From JAAXHH01 sp965225915 (GTDB lineage Bacteria; JAAXHH01), in contig OZ245326.1 in the NCBI GenBank assembly GCA_965225915.1, forward strand, positions 2,728,001 through 2,792,000: a DNA stretch of 64,000 bases, written 5' to 3'. The notes beneath the pieces were generated by a model. That model had not been told where the DNA came from. It worked only from the letters and a program-made list of their open reading frames with translations, and made no database searches. Shown here piece by piece: positions 17,435 to 26,509 of the stretch (positions are counted from its first letter, which is position 1; each line of letters opens with the position of its first letter). The translations under genes were made by a program, and so were the position numbers.

Positions 17435-18394
17435 ATGTTGTCTGAAGACGTCATCAAAAGACAATTGGAACACGTTCTACAGGAAACCAGCTTCGGCCTG
17501 GGCGAGAAATACGAAGGCAAGGTCAGGGACAACTATTGTCTGAACGGGAAACGGATCATCGTGACCACCGATCGCATTTCCGCCTTCGACAGAGTGTTGT
17601 GCGCGCTTCCGTTTAAAGGCCAGGTAATCAACCAGACCGCGGCCTTCTGGTTCGACCGGACCCGTCATATTATCGATAATCACCTGATCGACGTGCCCGA
17701 TCCCAATGTCCTCGTGGCCAAAGAATGCAGACTGATCCCGGTCGAGATGGTGGTCCGGGGCTATCTGACCGGTGTGACCACGACTTCGGCGTGGTACCAT
17801 TATTCCCTGGGGAAGCGCGATTTCTGTGGTCATGTGCTTCCGGAAGGCATGAAAAAGAACCAGCCTTTTGACCGGCCCATCATTACCCCGTCCACCAAGG
17901 CGGAGAAGGGCAGCCACGACGAATCCATTTCAGCAGAAGAGGTGCTTCGAAGAGGACTCGTGGACGAAGCGGTGTACCGCGAAATGGAATCGGCGGCGCT
18001 GGCGCTGTTCGAGTATGGAACAGAACTGGCGGCCGCCAATAACCTTATCCTGGTGGATTCCAAGTACGAATTCGGCCTGTTCGACAACCGGGTCGTGTTG
18101 ATCGACGAGATCCACACCCCCGACTCTTCCCGGTTCTGGGTAAAGGATACCTACAAAGATCGTTTCGAACGGGGCAGGGAACCGGATAGGCTGGACAAGG
18201 AATTCGTCCGCGGGTGGCTTGCCGACCGCGGTTTTCGCGGAGAAGGTCCCGTACCACCTATTCCGGACGAGGTCAGGATCGAAGCGGCCCGACGATACAT
18301 TACCGCGTACGAGATGATTACAGCCCGGTCTTTCGAAGCCCAAAACGAGGACGTGTTGAAGAGGATTACCCGTCGGCTGCAATACCCGTTGTAG
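17435..18394 (+). CDS. purC: Phosphoribosylaminoimidazole-succinocarboxamide synthase
   Basis: PurC joins aspartate to CAIR in de novo purine synthesis using ATP. From ATG 17435 the product is 319 residues, matching the longer ADE1-like class. Signatures include GKVRDNYCLNGKRIIVTTDRIS across residues 29-50, VEMVVRGYLTG near 104, and STKAEKGSHDESIS near 152-165. LVDSKYEFG near 207 precedes a DEIHTPDSSRFW motif. The upstream ATG at 17372 has no better SD. mfd follows 15 bp downstream. Confidence 0.93.
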   Translation: MLSEDVIKRQLEHVLQETSFGLGEKYEGKVRDNYCLNGKRIIVTTDRISAFDRVLCALPFKGQVINQTAAFWFDRTRHIIDNHLIDVPDPNVLVAKECRLIPVEMVVRGYLTGVTTTSAWYHYSLGKRDFCGHVLPEGMKKNQPFDRPIITPSTKAEKGSHDESISAEEVLRRGLVDEAVYREMESAALALFEYGTELAAANNLILVDSKYEFGLFDNRVVLIDEIHTPDSSRFWVKDTYKDRFERGREPDRLDKEFVRGWLADRGFRGEGPVPPIPDEVRIEAARRYITAYEMITARSFEAQNEDVLKRITRRLQYPL

Positions 18395-18409
18395 CCGAAC
18401 CTCTCTCGT

Positions 18410-21400
18410 ATGCGCCTGTCCAACCTTCTAGATATCTCAGAAAAATCGCCTGTCGTGCAGCGATACCTCGAGTCCGTCGGCGACGCCGACTGCTCACTGC
18501 GGGTGTCGGGCCTCGCCGGTTCATCGCGGTCCCTGTTTCTCGCGCACGCCCACAGGAAACGGGGTGGCTCTACGCTGGTCGTCGTGGAAGACACGGCCAC
18601 CGCCGAGGAGCTGTTCGAGGACATGACCGGTCTGCTCGACTCCGGTGACGTTGCGCTGTTTCCCCCATGGGAGGTGCTGCCCTACGACCAGGTTTCGCCG
18701 CCGGGAGACCTATCGGGACGGCGGATGGGGGCTCTTTATGTCCTGCTGAAGAACAGGCCGCTGTTCGTCGTGTCGACGGTCAGGGCCGTCATGCAGCGCA
18801 CCATGCCGCCGGCTGTCCTCGATGCCTCCACCCTCCATGTTTCGGAAGGCGCGGGCTTGCCGTTGAGCGAGCTTACAGCCCGCTGTAACCGGCTCGGCTA
18901 CGAGCGCACGGACATGGTGCAGGCCCCGGGCAATTACAGCATACGGGGCGGTATCGTGGACGTTTATCCACACGGAGTGGACCAGCCCTGCAGGATCGAG
19001 TTCTTCGGCGACGAAGTGGAATCGATCCGGCTATTCGATATTTACTCCCAGCGGTCGTCGCAGAACATCACCGAATTGACGATCCTCCCGAACCGCGAAA
19101 TGATCGATGATCCGGATACCCGCGACGAAGTGGTCCGACGCGTCAGTCAGGCCGGCGAGACGCTTTCGATCGATTCGGCTGAACTGGTATCCCACATCGA
19201 GGATGGCGGCTTGTTCGAAGGCAGTGAGCGCTACCTGCCCTATTTCCATCCCTCCGCCGCCACCATCATGAGTTACCTGCCGGACCATACGCTGATCATC
19301 CAGTGTGAATCCGAAGAACTGGAGCGTGAGGCGGAACGGTTCGCGGAAGAATACGAAGACGCCCGCGTTCGGAGAACGGAGGCTGGAGATCTGGTTCCCG
19401 AACCCGGTGAAGCGATCATGGGATGGAGTGGATTCAAGGAGGAGTCGGCCTACTACGGCGCGATAGACATGGTTCGCGGCGCTCGGGCGTCCGAAGGATG
19501 GTTCACCGTCGGTACCGCGGTATCGGGTGTATATCATGGCGCGATGGACGTGCTCAAGTCCCGTCTGGAGGAATGGAGCGCGAAAAGGACGCTTATCGTG
19601 GTCGTGTGCGACAACGAGGGGCAGGCTGAAAGACTGCGGGAGATCCTGGGAACGGACGCCCGGAAGGTCGAAATGGTAGTCGGTCCGATGCACGCGGGAT
19701 TCATCATCCCCGACCTGCCACTGGTCGTTCTGACCGATGCGGAGATCTTCAACCGGTACCGGAGACGCCGCCGGAAGGTGTTCAAGGAGGGGGTGGTGAT
19801 CGAGGATTTCACCAGCCTCAAGGAAGGCGATTACGTCGTCCATATAGACCATGGCATCGGCCGCTACGTAGGTTTGAAGCGTATTGCCGTGGATGACACT
19901 GAGCGGGACTGCCTGACGCTGATATACGCCGGCGACGACCGGGTTTTCATTCCCATCGAGCAGTTGCACCGGGTGCAAAAATACGTCGGTTCCGATGGCG
20001 AGGTGCCCACGCTCTCGAAGCTGGGCGGAAAAGCCTGGGAACAGGCCAAGAAGCGCACGCGAAAGGCCGTCCAGGATATCGCCGAAGATCTGATAAAGCT
20101 GTACGCGGCCCGGCAGGCCAGTCCAGGGTTCGCCTTCTCGAGCGATACGCCGTGGCAAAGGGAAATGGAAGAGTCCTTCATCTACGAAGATACCCCGGAT
20201 CAGCAGCGTGCCGCGTCCGATGTGAAGTCGGACATGGAGAATGCGGTTCCCATGGACCGGTTGATCTGCGGAGACGTGGGATATGGAAAGACGGAGGTAG
20301 CGATCCGCGCTGCATTCAAGGCGGTGCTGGACGGGAAGCAGGTAGCGGTGCTGGCTCCGACCACCATCCTGGCGCAGCAGCACCTGACCACATTCTCCGA
20401 GCGTCTCGCGGACTACCCGGTAAACATCAAGATGCTGAGCCGGTTCGTCCCACCCCGGAAACAAAAGGCCGTACTCGCAGGTCTGCAAAGCGGTGAGGTG
20501 GATATCGTCATCGGAACGCATCGCCTGATACAGGGGGATATCGCCTTTCATGACATGGGCCTGTTGGTGGTCGATGAAGAGCAGAGGTTCGGGGTGGCCC
20601 ACAAGGAACGGCTCAAGCAATTGAAAACCACCGTGGACGCCATGACCATGACCGCCACGCCCATACCTCGGACGCTGCACATGTCTTTGGTCACCGCCAG
20701 GGATATGTCCCTCATCACCACGCCTCCGCGGGACCGGCTGCCGGTGCACACCGAGGTGGTGCGTTTCAACGAAGAAGTCATCTGCGAGGCGATCATGCGG
20801 GAAGTGGACCGGGGGGGACAGGTCTTCTTCGTCCATAACCGGGTACAGTCCATCGAGGCGGTGGCTGAGTTCCTGCGGCGCCTCCTGCCCCAGGTCTCAT
20901 TCGTCGTTGGTCACGGACAGATGCAGGAGCGGGAACTGGAACAGGTGATGATCGATTTCCTGGATCGCAAGTACGACTGCCTCGTGTCTACGATGATCAT
21001 CGAGTCCGGCCTGGATATCCCCAGCGTAAACACCATTCTGGTTAACCGCGCCGACCGATTCGGATTGGCCCAGTTGTACCAGCTTCGAGGCCGCGTGGGA
21101 AGATCCAATCACAGGGCCTACGCCTACCTGATGATCCCCTCCGCCGGCACGGTTACCCCCGACGCCCGCAAACGACTCGCGGTGATCGCCGAGTACACGG
21201 CGCTGGGATCGGGATTCCATATAGCGATGCGGGACCTGGAGATCAGGGGCGCCGGAAACCTGCTGGGCTCGGAGCAGCACGGATTCATATCGGCCATTGG
21301 GTTCGATCTCTACTGCCGCCTGTTGAAGGAGGCGATGCAGGACCTGAAGGGCGAGACGCGTGAAGAGACGCCGGAACCCGCCATCGACCTGCACGTGGGC

Positions 21401-21811
21401 GCTTACATTCCCGACGACTATATGTCGGATCGAAAACTCAAGATTGGATTCTACCAACGGCTTTCCAAGGTAGAGGATGAACAGGAAATCGCCACGTTGC
21501 GTGACGAGATGCAGGACCGGTTCGGCAGGCTGCCCGGCCCGGCCCGGATTCTCTTCGACCTGGTTTCCATCAGGCAGGCCGCGGGAAAGATCGGATTGAA
21601 GCAGCTCACGGTCCGCAAGACGGAGATGGCCATGACCTACAGGGACGGCCTGTATCCCTCACGGGACAGGATTGCGAGGGTGACAGACGATCCTTCCCTG
21701 GACATCGAGTTTCCCCATGGAGACTGTTTCCAGATCAGGGTCGGGCTGACCGGCAACTCGGAATTGGAACGCGTCGACATGGCCAAAAACCTGTTGCAAA
21801 AACTGCTGTGA
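18410..21811 (+). CDS. mfd: Transcription-repair coupling factor
   Basis: Mfd displaces stalled RNA polymerase at lesions and recruits UvrA. The 1133-residue protein has the UvrB-homology N-terminal module (including PWEVLPYDQVSP near 84-95 and YSIRGGIVDVYP near 178-189). The RNA-polymerase interaction domain lies around residue 470-490 (EGDYVVHIDHGIGRYVG). The RecG-like motor has Walker A GDVGYGKTE near 621, DEEQRFGV near 722 and TATPIPRTL near 750. QLRGRVGRS near 898 is motif VI, and the C-terminal domain starts near 1000. The length and domain order are canonical. Confidence 0.97.
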   Translation: MRLSNLLDISEKSPVVQRYLESVGDADCSLRVSGLAGSSRSLFLAHAHRKRGGSTLVVVEDTATAEELFEDMTGLLDSGDVALFPPWEVLPYDQVSPPGDLSGRRMGALYVLLKNRPLFVVSTVRAVMQRTMPPAVLDASTLHVSEGAGLPLSELTARCNRLGYERTDMVQAPGNYSIRGGIVDVYPHGVDQPCRIEFFGDEVESIRLFDIYSQRSSQNITELTILPNREMIDDPDTRDEVVRRVSQAGETLSIDSAELVSHIEDGGLFEGSERYLPYFHPSAATIMSYLPDHTLIIQCESEELEREAERFAEEYEDARVRRTEAGDLVPEPGEAIMGWSGFKEESAYYGAIDMVRGARASEGWFTVGTAVSGVYHGAMDVLKSRLEEWSAKRTLIVVVCDNEGQAERLREILGTDARKVEMVVGPMHAGFIIPDLPLVVLTDAEIFNRYRRRRRKVFKEGVVIEDFTSLKEGDYVVHIDHGIGRYVGLKRIAVDDTERDCLTLIYAGDDRVFIPIEQLHRVQKYVGSDGEVPTLSKLGGKAWEQAKKRTRKAVQDIAEDLIKLYAARQASPGFAFSSDTPWQREMEESFIYEDTPDQQRAASDVKSDMENAVPMDRLICGDVGYGKTEVAIRAAFKAVLDGKQVAVLAPTTILAQQHLTTFSERLADYPVNIKMLSRFVPPRKQKAVLAGLQSGEVDIVIGTHRLIQGDIAFHDMGLLVVDEEQRFGVAHKERLKQLKTTVDAMTMTATPIPRTLHMSLVTARDMSLITTPPRDRLPVHTEVVRFNEEVICEAIMREVDRGGQVFFVHNRVQSIEAVAEFLRRLLPQVSFVVGHGQMQERELEQVMIDFLDRKYDCLVSTMIIESGLDIPSVNTILVNRADRFGLAQLYQLRGRVGRSNHRAYAYLMIPSAGTVTPDARKRLAVIAEYTALGSGFHIAMRDLEIRGAGNLLGSEQHGFISAIGFDLYCRLLKEAMQDLKGETREETPEPAIDLHVGAYIPDDYMSDRKLKIGFYQRLSKVEDEQEIATLRDEMQDRFGRLPGPARILFDLVSIRQAAGKIGLKQLTVRKTEMAMTYRDGLYPSRDRIARVTDDPSLDIEFPHGDCFQIRVGLTGNSELERVDMAKNLLQKLL

Positions 21812-21874
21812 TTCGTTAATGATACCTGCCCGGCTATCCCTAAGAGATCTTCCCTCGGGAGTATCAAGACCAGA

Positions 21875-22741
21875 ATGAAACCTGTGGCCTGGTGTGCCGT
21901 TCTATTAAACGTGGCCCTTCTGTTCACGCAGTGTCAGTATCTGCCGGCGACGGAGGATCCCGATACGGTCGTCGCCCGGGTGAATCGTTCCGCGCTGACG
22001 GTCGATGAAATGGAAGCCGAAATGGAATCCGCGGCCCTTCCCGCCGCCACGCTGCAAATGAGAAAGGACTGGGTTTCCAACTGGATTCGGACCGAGTTGC
22101 TGTACCAGGAGGCGTTGCGGCGCGAACTCGACAGCGACGACGAGACGGTCCGTGAATTGAACGGAATCCGAAGGGACCATCTGTCCAACGCCGTACTGGA
22201 ACATCTTCTCTCGGATTCATTACTGGTGGTAGCGGACGACGAGGTGATCGAGTATTACGAGAACCGCCAGCAGGAGTTCATCTACCATGAACCGGAACTC
22301 AAGCTCTCCGTGATCGTTTTACCGGACGAGGCTGCTGCGCGGCAGATCCGGACCCAGGTGGCCCGACAACGCGGTACCTTCGGGGAATTGGCCCGAACGA
22401 GATCGATCCACCCGTCTTCCGTCAACGGTGGAGATCTGGGCTATCTCAAAAAGGCGGATATCAGCGACGTGTCCGTAAGGGAACTGGTCTTTTCCATGTA
22501 TGTCGGCCAGGTTTCCCGCCCGGTCCTGTCCGAATCGGGTTCGTTCATCTTCAGGGTCATGGACCGCCGCGAGGTCGGCACTCTGCCTCCCCTGGATGAA
22601 GTCCGCGGCGAGATCGTAAACCGGATGCTCCGGGAACGGCGCCGCGATATTGTCAGGCGATTCGTGGAATCACTGCGGCAGGTCGCAGACGTGGAAATCT
22701 TTGACGGGAACCTTATGCAGTCGGAACCCTTGGAACCGTAA
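21875..22741 (+). CDS. PpiC/parvulin-type peptidyl-prolyl isomerase lipoprotein
   Basis: This 288-residue periplasmic foldase carries a signal sequence ending in LFTQC (C20), so it is probably a lipoprotein. A SurA-like helical N-terminal region spans 35-130, including the IRTELLYQEAL element. A parvulin domain spans about 140-235 (LKLSVIVLPDE, GGDLGYLKK, VGQVSRPVLSESG, FIFRVMDRRE). A short helical tail closes it. It precedes a second SurA-like gene by 18 bp, and the two follow mfd, an arrangement consistent with a joint role in outer-membrane protein folding. Confidence 0.85.
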   Translation: MKPVAWCAVLLNVALLFTQCQYLPATEDPDTVVARVNRSALTVDEMEAEMESAALPAATLQMRKDWVSNWIRTELLYQEALRRELDSDDETVRELNGIRRDHLSNAVLEHLLSDSLLVVADDEVIEYYENRQQEFIYHEPELKLSVIVLPDEAAARQIRTQVARQRGTFGELARTRSIHPSSVNGGDLGYLKKADISDVSVRELVFSMYVGQVSRPVLSESGSFIFRVMDRREVGTLPPLDEVRGEIVNRMLRERRRDIVRRFVESLRQVADVEIFDGNLMQSEPLEP

Positions 22742-22759
22742 ACTAAAACCGGGGGCGAT

Positions 22760-24091
22760 ATGTCCTTTTTATCGAATACGCGTCACATCTGGTTTTCATT
22801 GGGCCTGGTTCTGGTCCTGTCCGGCCGGCCGGTCCATGGCCAGCAGGAGCTGCTGGACTATGTCGTGGCCGTGGTGGATAACGAGATCATTCTCTATTCC
22901 GACGTGTTGGAAGCGGTAAAGATGTTTCGAATGCAGCAGCCCGATCAGGAGCCCGAGCAGGAGCCGGAAAACCTGCCTACCCAACTGTTGAATGACATGA
23001 TCGATACGCGCGTCGTGCTCGCCTACGCGCGCCGCGACAGCGTGCTGGTACCCGCGGAACAGATTAACAGCGCCGTGCGCCAGATTGTCGATCAATACAC
23101 GGAGCGCTTCGGTTCCGAGGAAGCGCTCGAACAACTGGTGGCGAATTCGGGAATGACCATGCGGGACTGGAACCGCCTGCTTAGACGGCAGAAAGAAGAA
23201 GAACTGCTTCAGAGAAGGCTCGAGGAAGATCGATTCGGCGAAGTGCGGGTTACGGGACTGGAAGTGGTACAGTACTACGAGACCCATTACGACAGCATAC
23301 CGAGCAATCCGGTTCAAATTGACTTGAGCCACATCATGGTTACTTCTCGGCCCGATCCTGAAATCGTGTCCCGGATGAACGCCCGGATCGATGAAATCAG
23401 GCGTCGTATCGCGGATGGCGAGGATTTCGCCGAGATGGCACGCCGGTTTTCTGAAGATCTGAACAGCGCCAGCAGCGGAGGCGATCTGGGATTTTTCTCC
23501 CAGGGCACCTTCATGACCGACTTCGAAGACGCGGCCTTCGCCTTGGAACCAGGGGAGATCAGTTCCACGGTGCAGACCGATGTGGGCCTTCATATCATCA
23601 AGCTGGAGGAGCGGAAGGACGACAAGATCCGGGTACGCCACATCCTGGTCCAGATCCCCGAGTCTGCCGAAGACGAGGATCGGGCACTGGAGACGGTCAC
23701 CATGCTGCGCGAGCGGATCCTCGACGGCGACGAAACCTTCGCAGAAGCCGCCAGCAAATACTCCGAGGATCTGGCGTCTGCTTCAAACGGCGGCCGTATC
23801 GGCGAGTTCATGCTCGATCAACTAATGCCCCAGTACCATGTCGCTCTGGACAGCATATCCGTCAACCAGATGTCTGAACCCATAAAAGTGGTGGATCAGA
23901 ATGTCACCTCCTACCACATCTTGTTGTTGAACGGCAGAACCGGCGGCGACAAGTTCTCCCTGGAAGACCAATTCCAGCAGATTACCTATCTCGCCAAACA
24001 GGCCAAGTGGAACCAGGAGCGGGAGCGGTGGCTCAAGGATCTGCGCTACGAGTTGTACATCGACGAGCGCGGCCTGGACGCCATGCCCTGA
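22760..24091 (+). CDS. surA: SurA-like periplasmic peptidyl-prolyl isomerase
   Basis: The 443-residue protein starts with a hydrophobic signal region ending near residue 28 (VHGQQE). It follows the SurA plan: helical N-domain (LDYVVAVVDNEIILYSDVLEA at 31-51), then parvulin domain 1 near 180-275 and parvulin domain 2 near 288-385. Domain 1 contains IDLSHIMVTSRP, SSGGDLGFFSQG and GLHIIKLEERK. Domain 2 contains RVRHILVQIPES and SNGGRIGEF. This is the arrangement of the outer-membrane-protein chaperone SurA. No lipobox is visible, unlike its neighbour. Confidence 0.88.
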   Translation: MSFLSNTRHIWFSLGLVLVLSGRPVHGQQELLDYVVAVVDNEIILYSDVLEAVKMFRMQQPDQEPEQEPENLPTQLLNDMIDTRVVLAYARRDSVLVPAEQINSAVRQIVDQYTERFGSEEALEQLVANSGMTMRDWNRLLRRQKEEELLQRRLEEDRFGEVRVTGLEVVQYYETHYDSIPSNPVQIDLSHIMVTSRPDPEIVSRMNARIDEIRRRIADGEDFAEMARRFSEDLNSASSGGDLGFFSQGTFMTDFEDAAFALEPGEISSTVQTDVGLHIIKLEERKDDKIRVRHILVQIPESAEDEDRALETVTMLRERILDGDETFAEAASKYSEDLASASNGGRIGEFMLDQLMPQYHVALDSISVNQMSEPIKVVDQNVTSYHILLLNGRTGGDKFSLEDQFQQITYLAKQAKWNQERERWLKDLRYELYIDERGLDAMP

Positions 24092-24123
24092 ACGGTGAAT
24101 CCTACCTTGCGAACACCTTTGAG

Positions 24124-24411
24124 ATGAGAGTAGATCTTTTTTTGAAACGGTCCCGCATCATCAAACAGCGGGAAGCCGCCAAGAAGGCCTGCGACCGGGG
24201 TATGGTTTCCATTTCCGGTAAGCCGGTAAAACCCGGGCACCATGTCGCCGCTAGAGATATTGTCGTCGTGGAGTGGCCCCACAGACGGCTGGAATTCGAA
24301 GTGATGGATGTCCCGGGCGGCAACGTGTCAAAAGAAAAGGCCCAGTCCCTTTACCACGTATTGCGTGATGAGCGACTGAGTGATGACCCGTTCGGGTTCG
24401 AAGAACGTTGA
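24124..24411 (+). CDS. RNA-binding S4 domain protein (HslR/RqcP-like)
   Basis: From the ATG at 24124 the product is 95 residues, almost entirely an S4 RNA-binding domain (RVDLFLKRSRIIKQREAAKKA at 2-22, then SISGKPVKPGHHV). Small proteins of this type bind 50S-peptidyl-tRNA complexes in ribosome rescue (RqcP) or heat stress (Hsp15/HslR). Sequence alone does not separate these. An upstream extension of the frame lies inside surA and is rejected. It lies 32 bp after surA and 24 bp before the next gene. Confidence 0.85.
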   Translation: MRVDLFLKRSRIIKQREAAKKACDRGMVSISGKPVKPGHHVAARDIVVVEWPHRRLEFEVMDVPGGNVSKEKAQSLYHVLRDERLSDDPFGFEER

Positions 24412-24435
24412 TACCTTTCCGAGACGCGAAACCCG

Positions 24436-25221
24436 ATGAGACTCCGCCAAAAGAAATCCCCCGCCGGCGACCCGGAAGTTCCCTACAGCCAACTGGCCCA
24501 GATATACGACCACGTGATGCGTCACGTGGACTACAAGCGATGGGGCAACTACATGCAGACGGTATTTACCCGGTTCAATGTGACGCCGAAAGACATCCTT
24601 GAACTGGCCTGCGGAACCGGCGCCATGGCGTGCATCCTGGACGAACGCGGATACCGGATGACCGGCATGGACCGGTCGGACAGCATGATCGCGATCGCGG
24701 AGCAGAAGGCTAGGGAGGCGCGGCGGACCATACGATTCCAGGTAGGCGACATGGTTCATACGCCCATCGCCGGATCGTATGACGCGGTGTTGTGCCTGTA
24801 CGACAGCATCAACTACGTCAAGGAGGAGACCGACATCCTCGCCATGATGGAAAGATTGCGTTCCCTGATAAACCCCGGCGGACTTTTCGTGTTCGACGCC
24901 TGCACGGAAATCAATTCGCGCAGGTACTTTCATAACCAGGTCGACCAGGAAAGTACCGGGACTTTTTCTTACGTTCGGCGATGCGAGTATGTCCCCGAAA
25001 CACGATTGCAGGTCAACGAATTTCAGTTCACCTTCAACCGAAACGGCAAACGGTATTCCACTAGGGAACGCCACGAGCAGCGGATCTACCCCGTGGCTAA
25101 ACTCGCGGAAATCTGCCGCGAGGCGGGTTACCGCGTTCTGGGCGCCTTCGACGGATTCACCTTTGAAGAAGCGTCGGAGAAGTCCAACCGGGTCCACTAC
25201 GTAGTCTGTCCCGTCTCCTGA
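24436..25221 (+). CDS. Class I SAM-dependent methyltransferase
   Basis: This 261-residue Rossmann-fold methyltransferase has SAM motif I LELACGTGAMA near 55-65, a GMDRSDSM acidic turn near 76-83, and LCLYDSINYV near 116-125. The YDxxM start (YDHVMRHVDYKRW, 29-41) and DSINY block are typical of uncharacterised small-molecule methyltransferases close to MerR-linked and glycine-type enzymes. The substrate cannot be assigned. It is nine bases upstream of holB and probably in the same operon. Confidence 0.8.
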   Translation: MRLRQKKSPAGDPEVPYSQLAQIYDHVMRHVDYKRWGNYMQTVFTRFNVTPKDILELACGTGAMACILDERGYRMTGMDRSDSMIAIAEQKAREARRTIRFQVGDMVHTPIAGSYDAVLCLYDSINYVKEETDILAMMERLRSLINPGGLFVFDACTEINSRRYFHNQVDQESTGTFSYVRRCEYVPETRLQVNEFQFTFNRNGKRYSTRERHEQRIYPVAKLAEICREAGYRVLGAFDGFTFEEASEKSNRVHYVVCPVS

Positions 25222-25230
25222 AGCGACATC

Positions 25231-26418
25231 ATGGCATTCGACCGGATCATCGGACACGACCGACAGCGGCAAAGGCTCATGGACGCCGTGGAACAGGACC
25301 GCCTGGCTCACGGGTACCTGTTCTGCGGACCGGCGGGCGTGGGCGCCGAGGCGCTGGCCATTGAACTCGCCTGTGCGGTCAATTGCGATCAGGGGCCTGG
25401 GGAACCCTGCGGGCAGTGCCGTCACTGCCGGCGGATACGCGCGCTTCAACACCCCGACGTACATCTGCTCGTTCCCGCTTCATCCGCGCCGCCCCCGGAC
25501 GTAGCGGCAACCCGGAACGAGGGATCGTCCGGTCCGCCTGGTCGCGGAAACGCCCGGGAAGACCGCAGGCAGGGATTGTCCTACTTGCTGGCCGACGACC
25601 CCTACGCCGCGCTGCCGTTCAACAAGAACGATATTCTTTCCGTGGACGACATCAGGTCGCTTAGAAGGGATGCTTCCGTAAAGCCGTACGAAGGGCGTAA
25701 GAAGGTTGCTATCATCGTCGCCGCGGACCGAATGAACACCGCGGCCGCGAACGCGCTGCTCAAGACCCTCGAAGAGCCTCCGGGCACCCTGATGCTCATC
25801 CTGACCACGATTCGTACCCGGCGACTGCTGCCGACCATCCTATCCCGCTGCCAGCCCGTTCATCTGGCACGCCTGCTGGACGTCGAGGTGGAAGCGGCGT
25901 TGACCGGCAGGTACGACGTTGATCCCGAAGAGGCCGCCGAACTTGCCCGCAGGTCGGAAGGCCGCCTCGCCGAGGCGCTGTCTGCCATGTCCGAAAGGGG
26001 CGTCCGTCTTCGCGAAGAAGCCTTTGTCTTGCTGGAATGTATACACGAGGCACCCCCGCTGCGGTTGTTCGAGAAGGTGGAATCCCTCGCCGCAGCACAC
26101 CGGGAAGAACCGGTCATGGAACAGATCCTGGACCACCTGCTGGAGCTCTACCGCGACCTGTTTATCCTGTCCACCACCGGTGAATCCTCGACCGTCTCTT
26201 ACACGGACCGCCTGGTCCATGTCCAGCCGCTGGCTGAAGGGATGAACATCGAGGATATCGAAAAAGGCATCGCCGCCATAGAGGAAGCCAGGCGAGGCAT
26301 CTCCCAGAACGCCCACGTCCAGCTGGCCCTGCTCGTGCTTGTCCTCAGACTCAGATTGAACCGGGGATCACCGGCTCCGCACGAGACGCCCTCCCACACC
26401 TTGCCCGCCACCGATTGA
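25231..26418 (+). CDS. holB: DNA polymerase III delta' subunit
   Basis: This clamp-loader subunit of the replisome is an AAA+ ATPase-like protein. The 395-residue product has the delta'-type N-terminus (IIGHDRQRQRL), a P-loop position GPAGVGAEAL lacking the catalytic lysine, as is usual for delta', and four zinc cysteines (C52, C60, C63, C66). NALLKTLEEPP near 172-182 is diagnostic, followed by LPTILSRCQ. An insertion at about 85-125 is rich in Pro, Gly and Arg and looks lineage specific. It precedes metG, which has its own promoter candidate. Confidence 0.9.
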   Translation: MAFDRIIGHDRQRQRLMDAVEQDRLAHGYLFCGPAGVGAEALAIELACAVNCDQGPGEPCGQCRHCRRIRALQHPDVHLLVPASSAPPPDVAATRNEGSSGPPGRGNAREDRRQGLSYLLADDPYAALPFNKNDILSVDDIRSLRRDASVKPYEGRKKVAIIVAADRMNTAAANALLKTLEEPPGTLMLILTTIRTRRLLPTILSRCQPVHLARLLDVEVEAALTGRYDVDPEEAAELARRSEGRLAEALSAMSERGVRLREEAFVLLECIHEAPPLRLFEKVESLAAAHREEPVMEQILDHLLELYRDLFILSTTGESSTVSYTDRLVHVQPLAEGMNIEDIEKGIAAIEEARRGISQNAHVQLALLVLVLRLRLNRGSPAPHETPSHTLPATD

Positions 26419-26422
26419 GACG

Positions 26423-26451
26423 TTGACAAATCGCCTTCCACACGCTATCGT
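26423..26451 (+). promoter_or_regulatory. Sigma70-type promoter for metG
   Basis: A perfect TTGACA (26423-26428), a 17-bp spacer and TATCGT (26446-26451) lie between the holB stop and the GTG start of metG, leaving a 5' leader of roughly 50 nt. It is one of the best promoter matches in the window. Confidence 0.55.
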
Positions 26452-26509
26452 GATGCTGGGTTTACACGGGGTTCAACAGGAATAGATCACCTGCGTCCGC
26501 GAGGGAGTT

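Noticed and set aside
19031..20836. 601-codon open frame antisense to mfd
   Set aside because: It lies fully inside a canonical mfd gene, lacks recognisable domains, and is a typical product of GC-rich codon bias.
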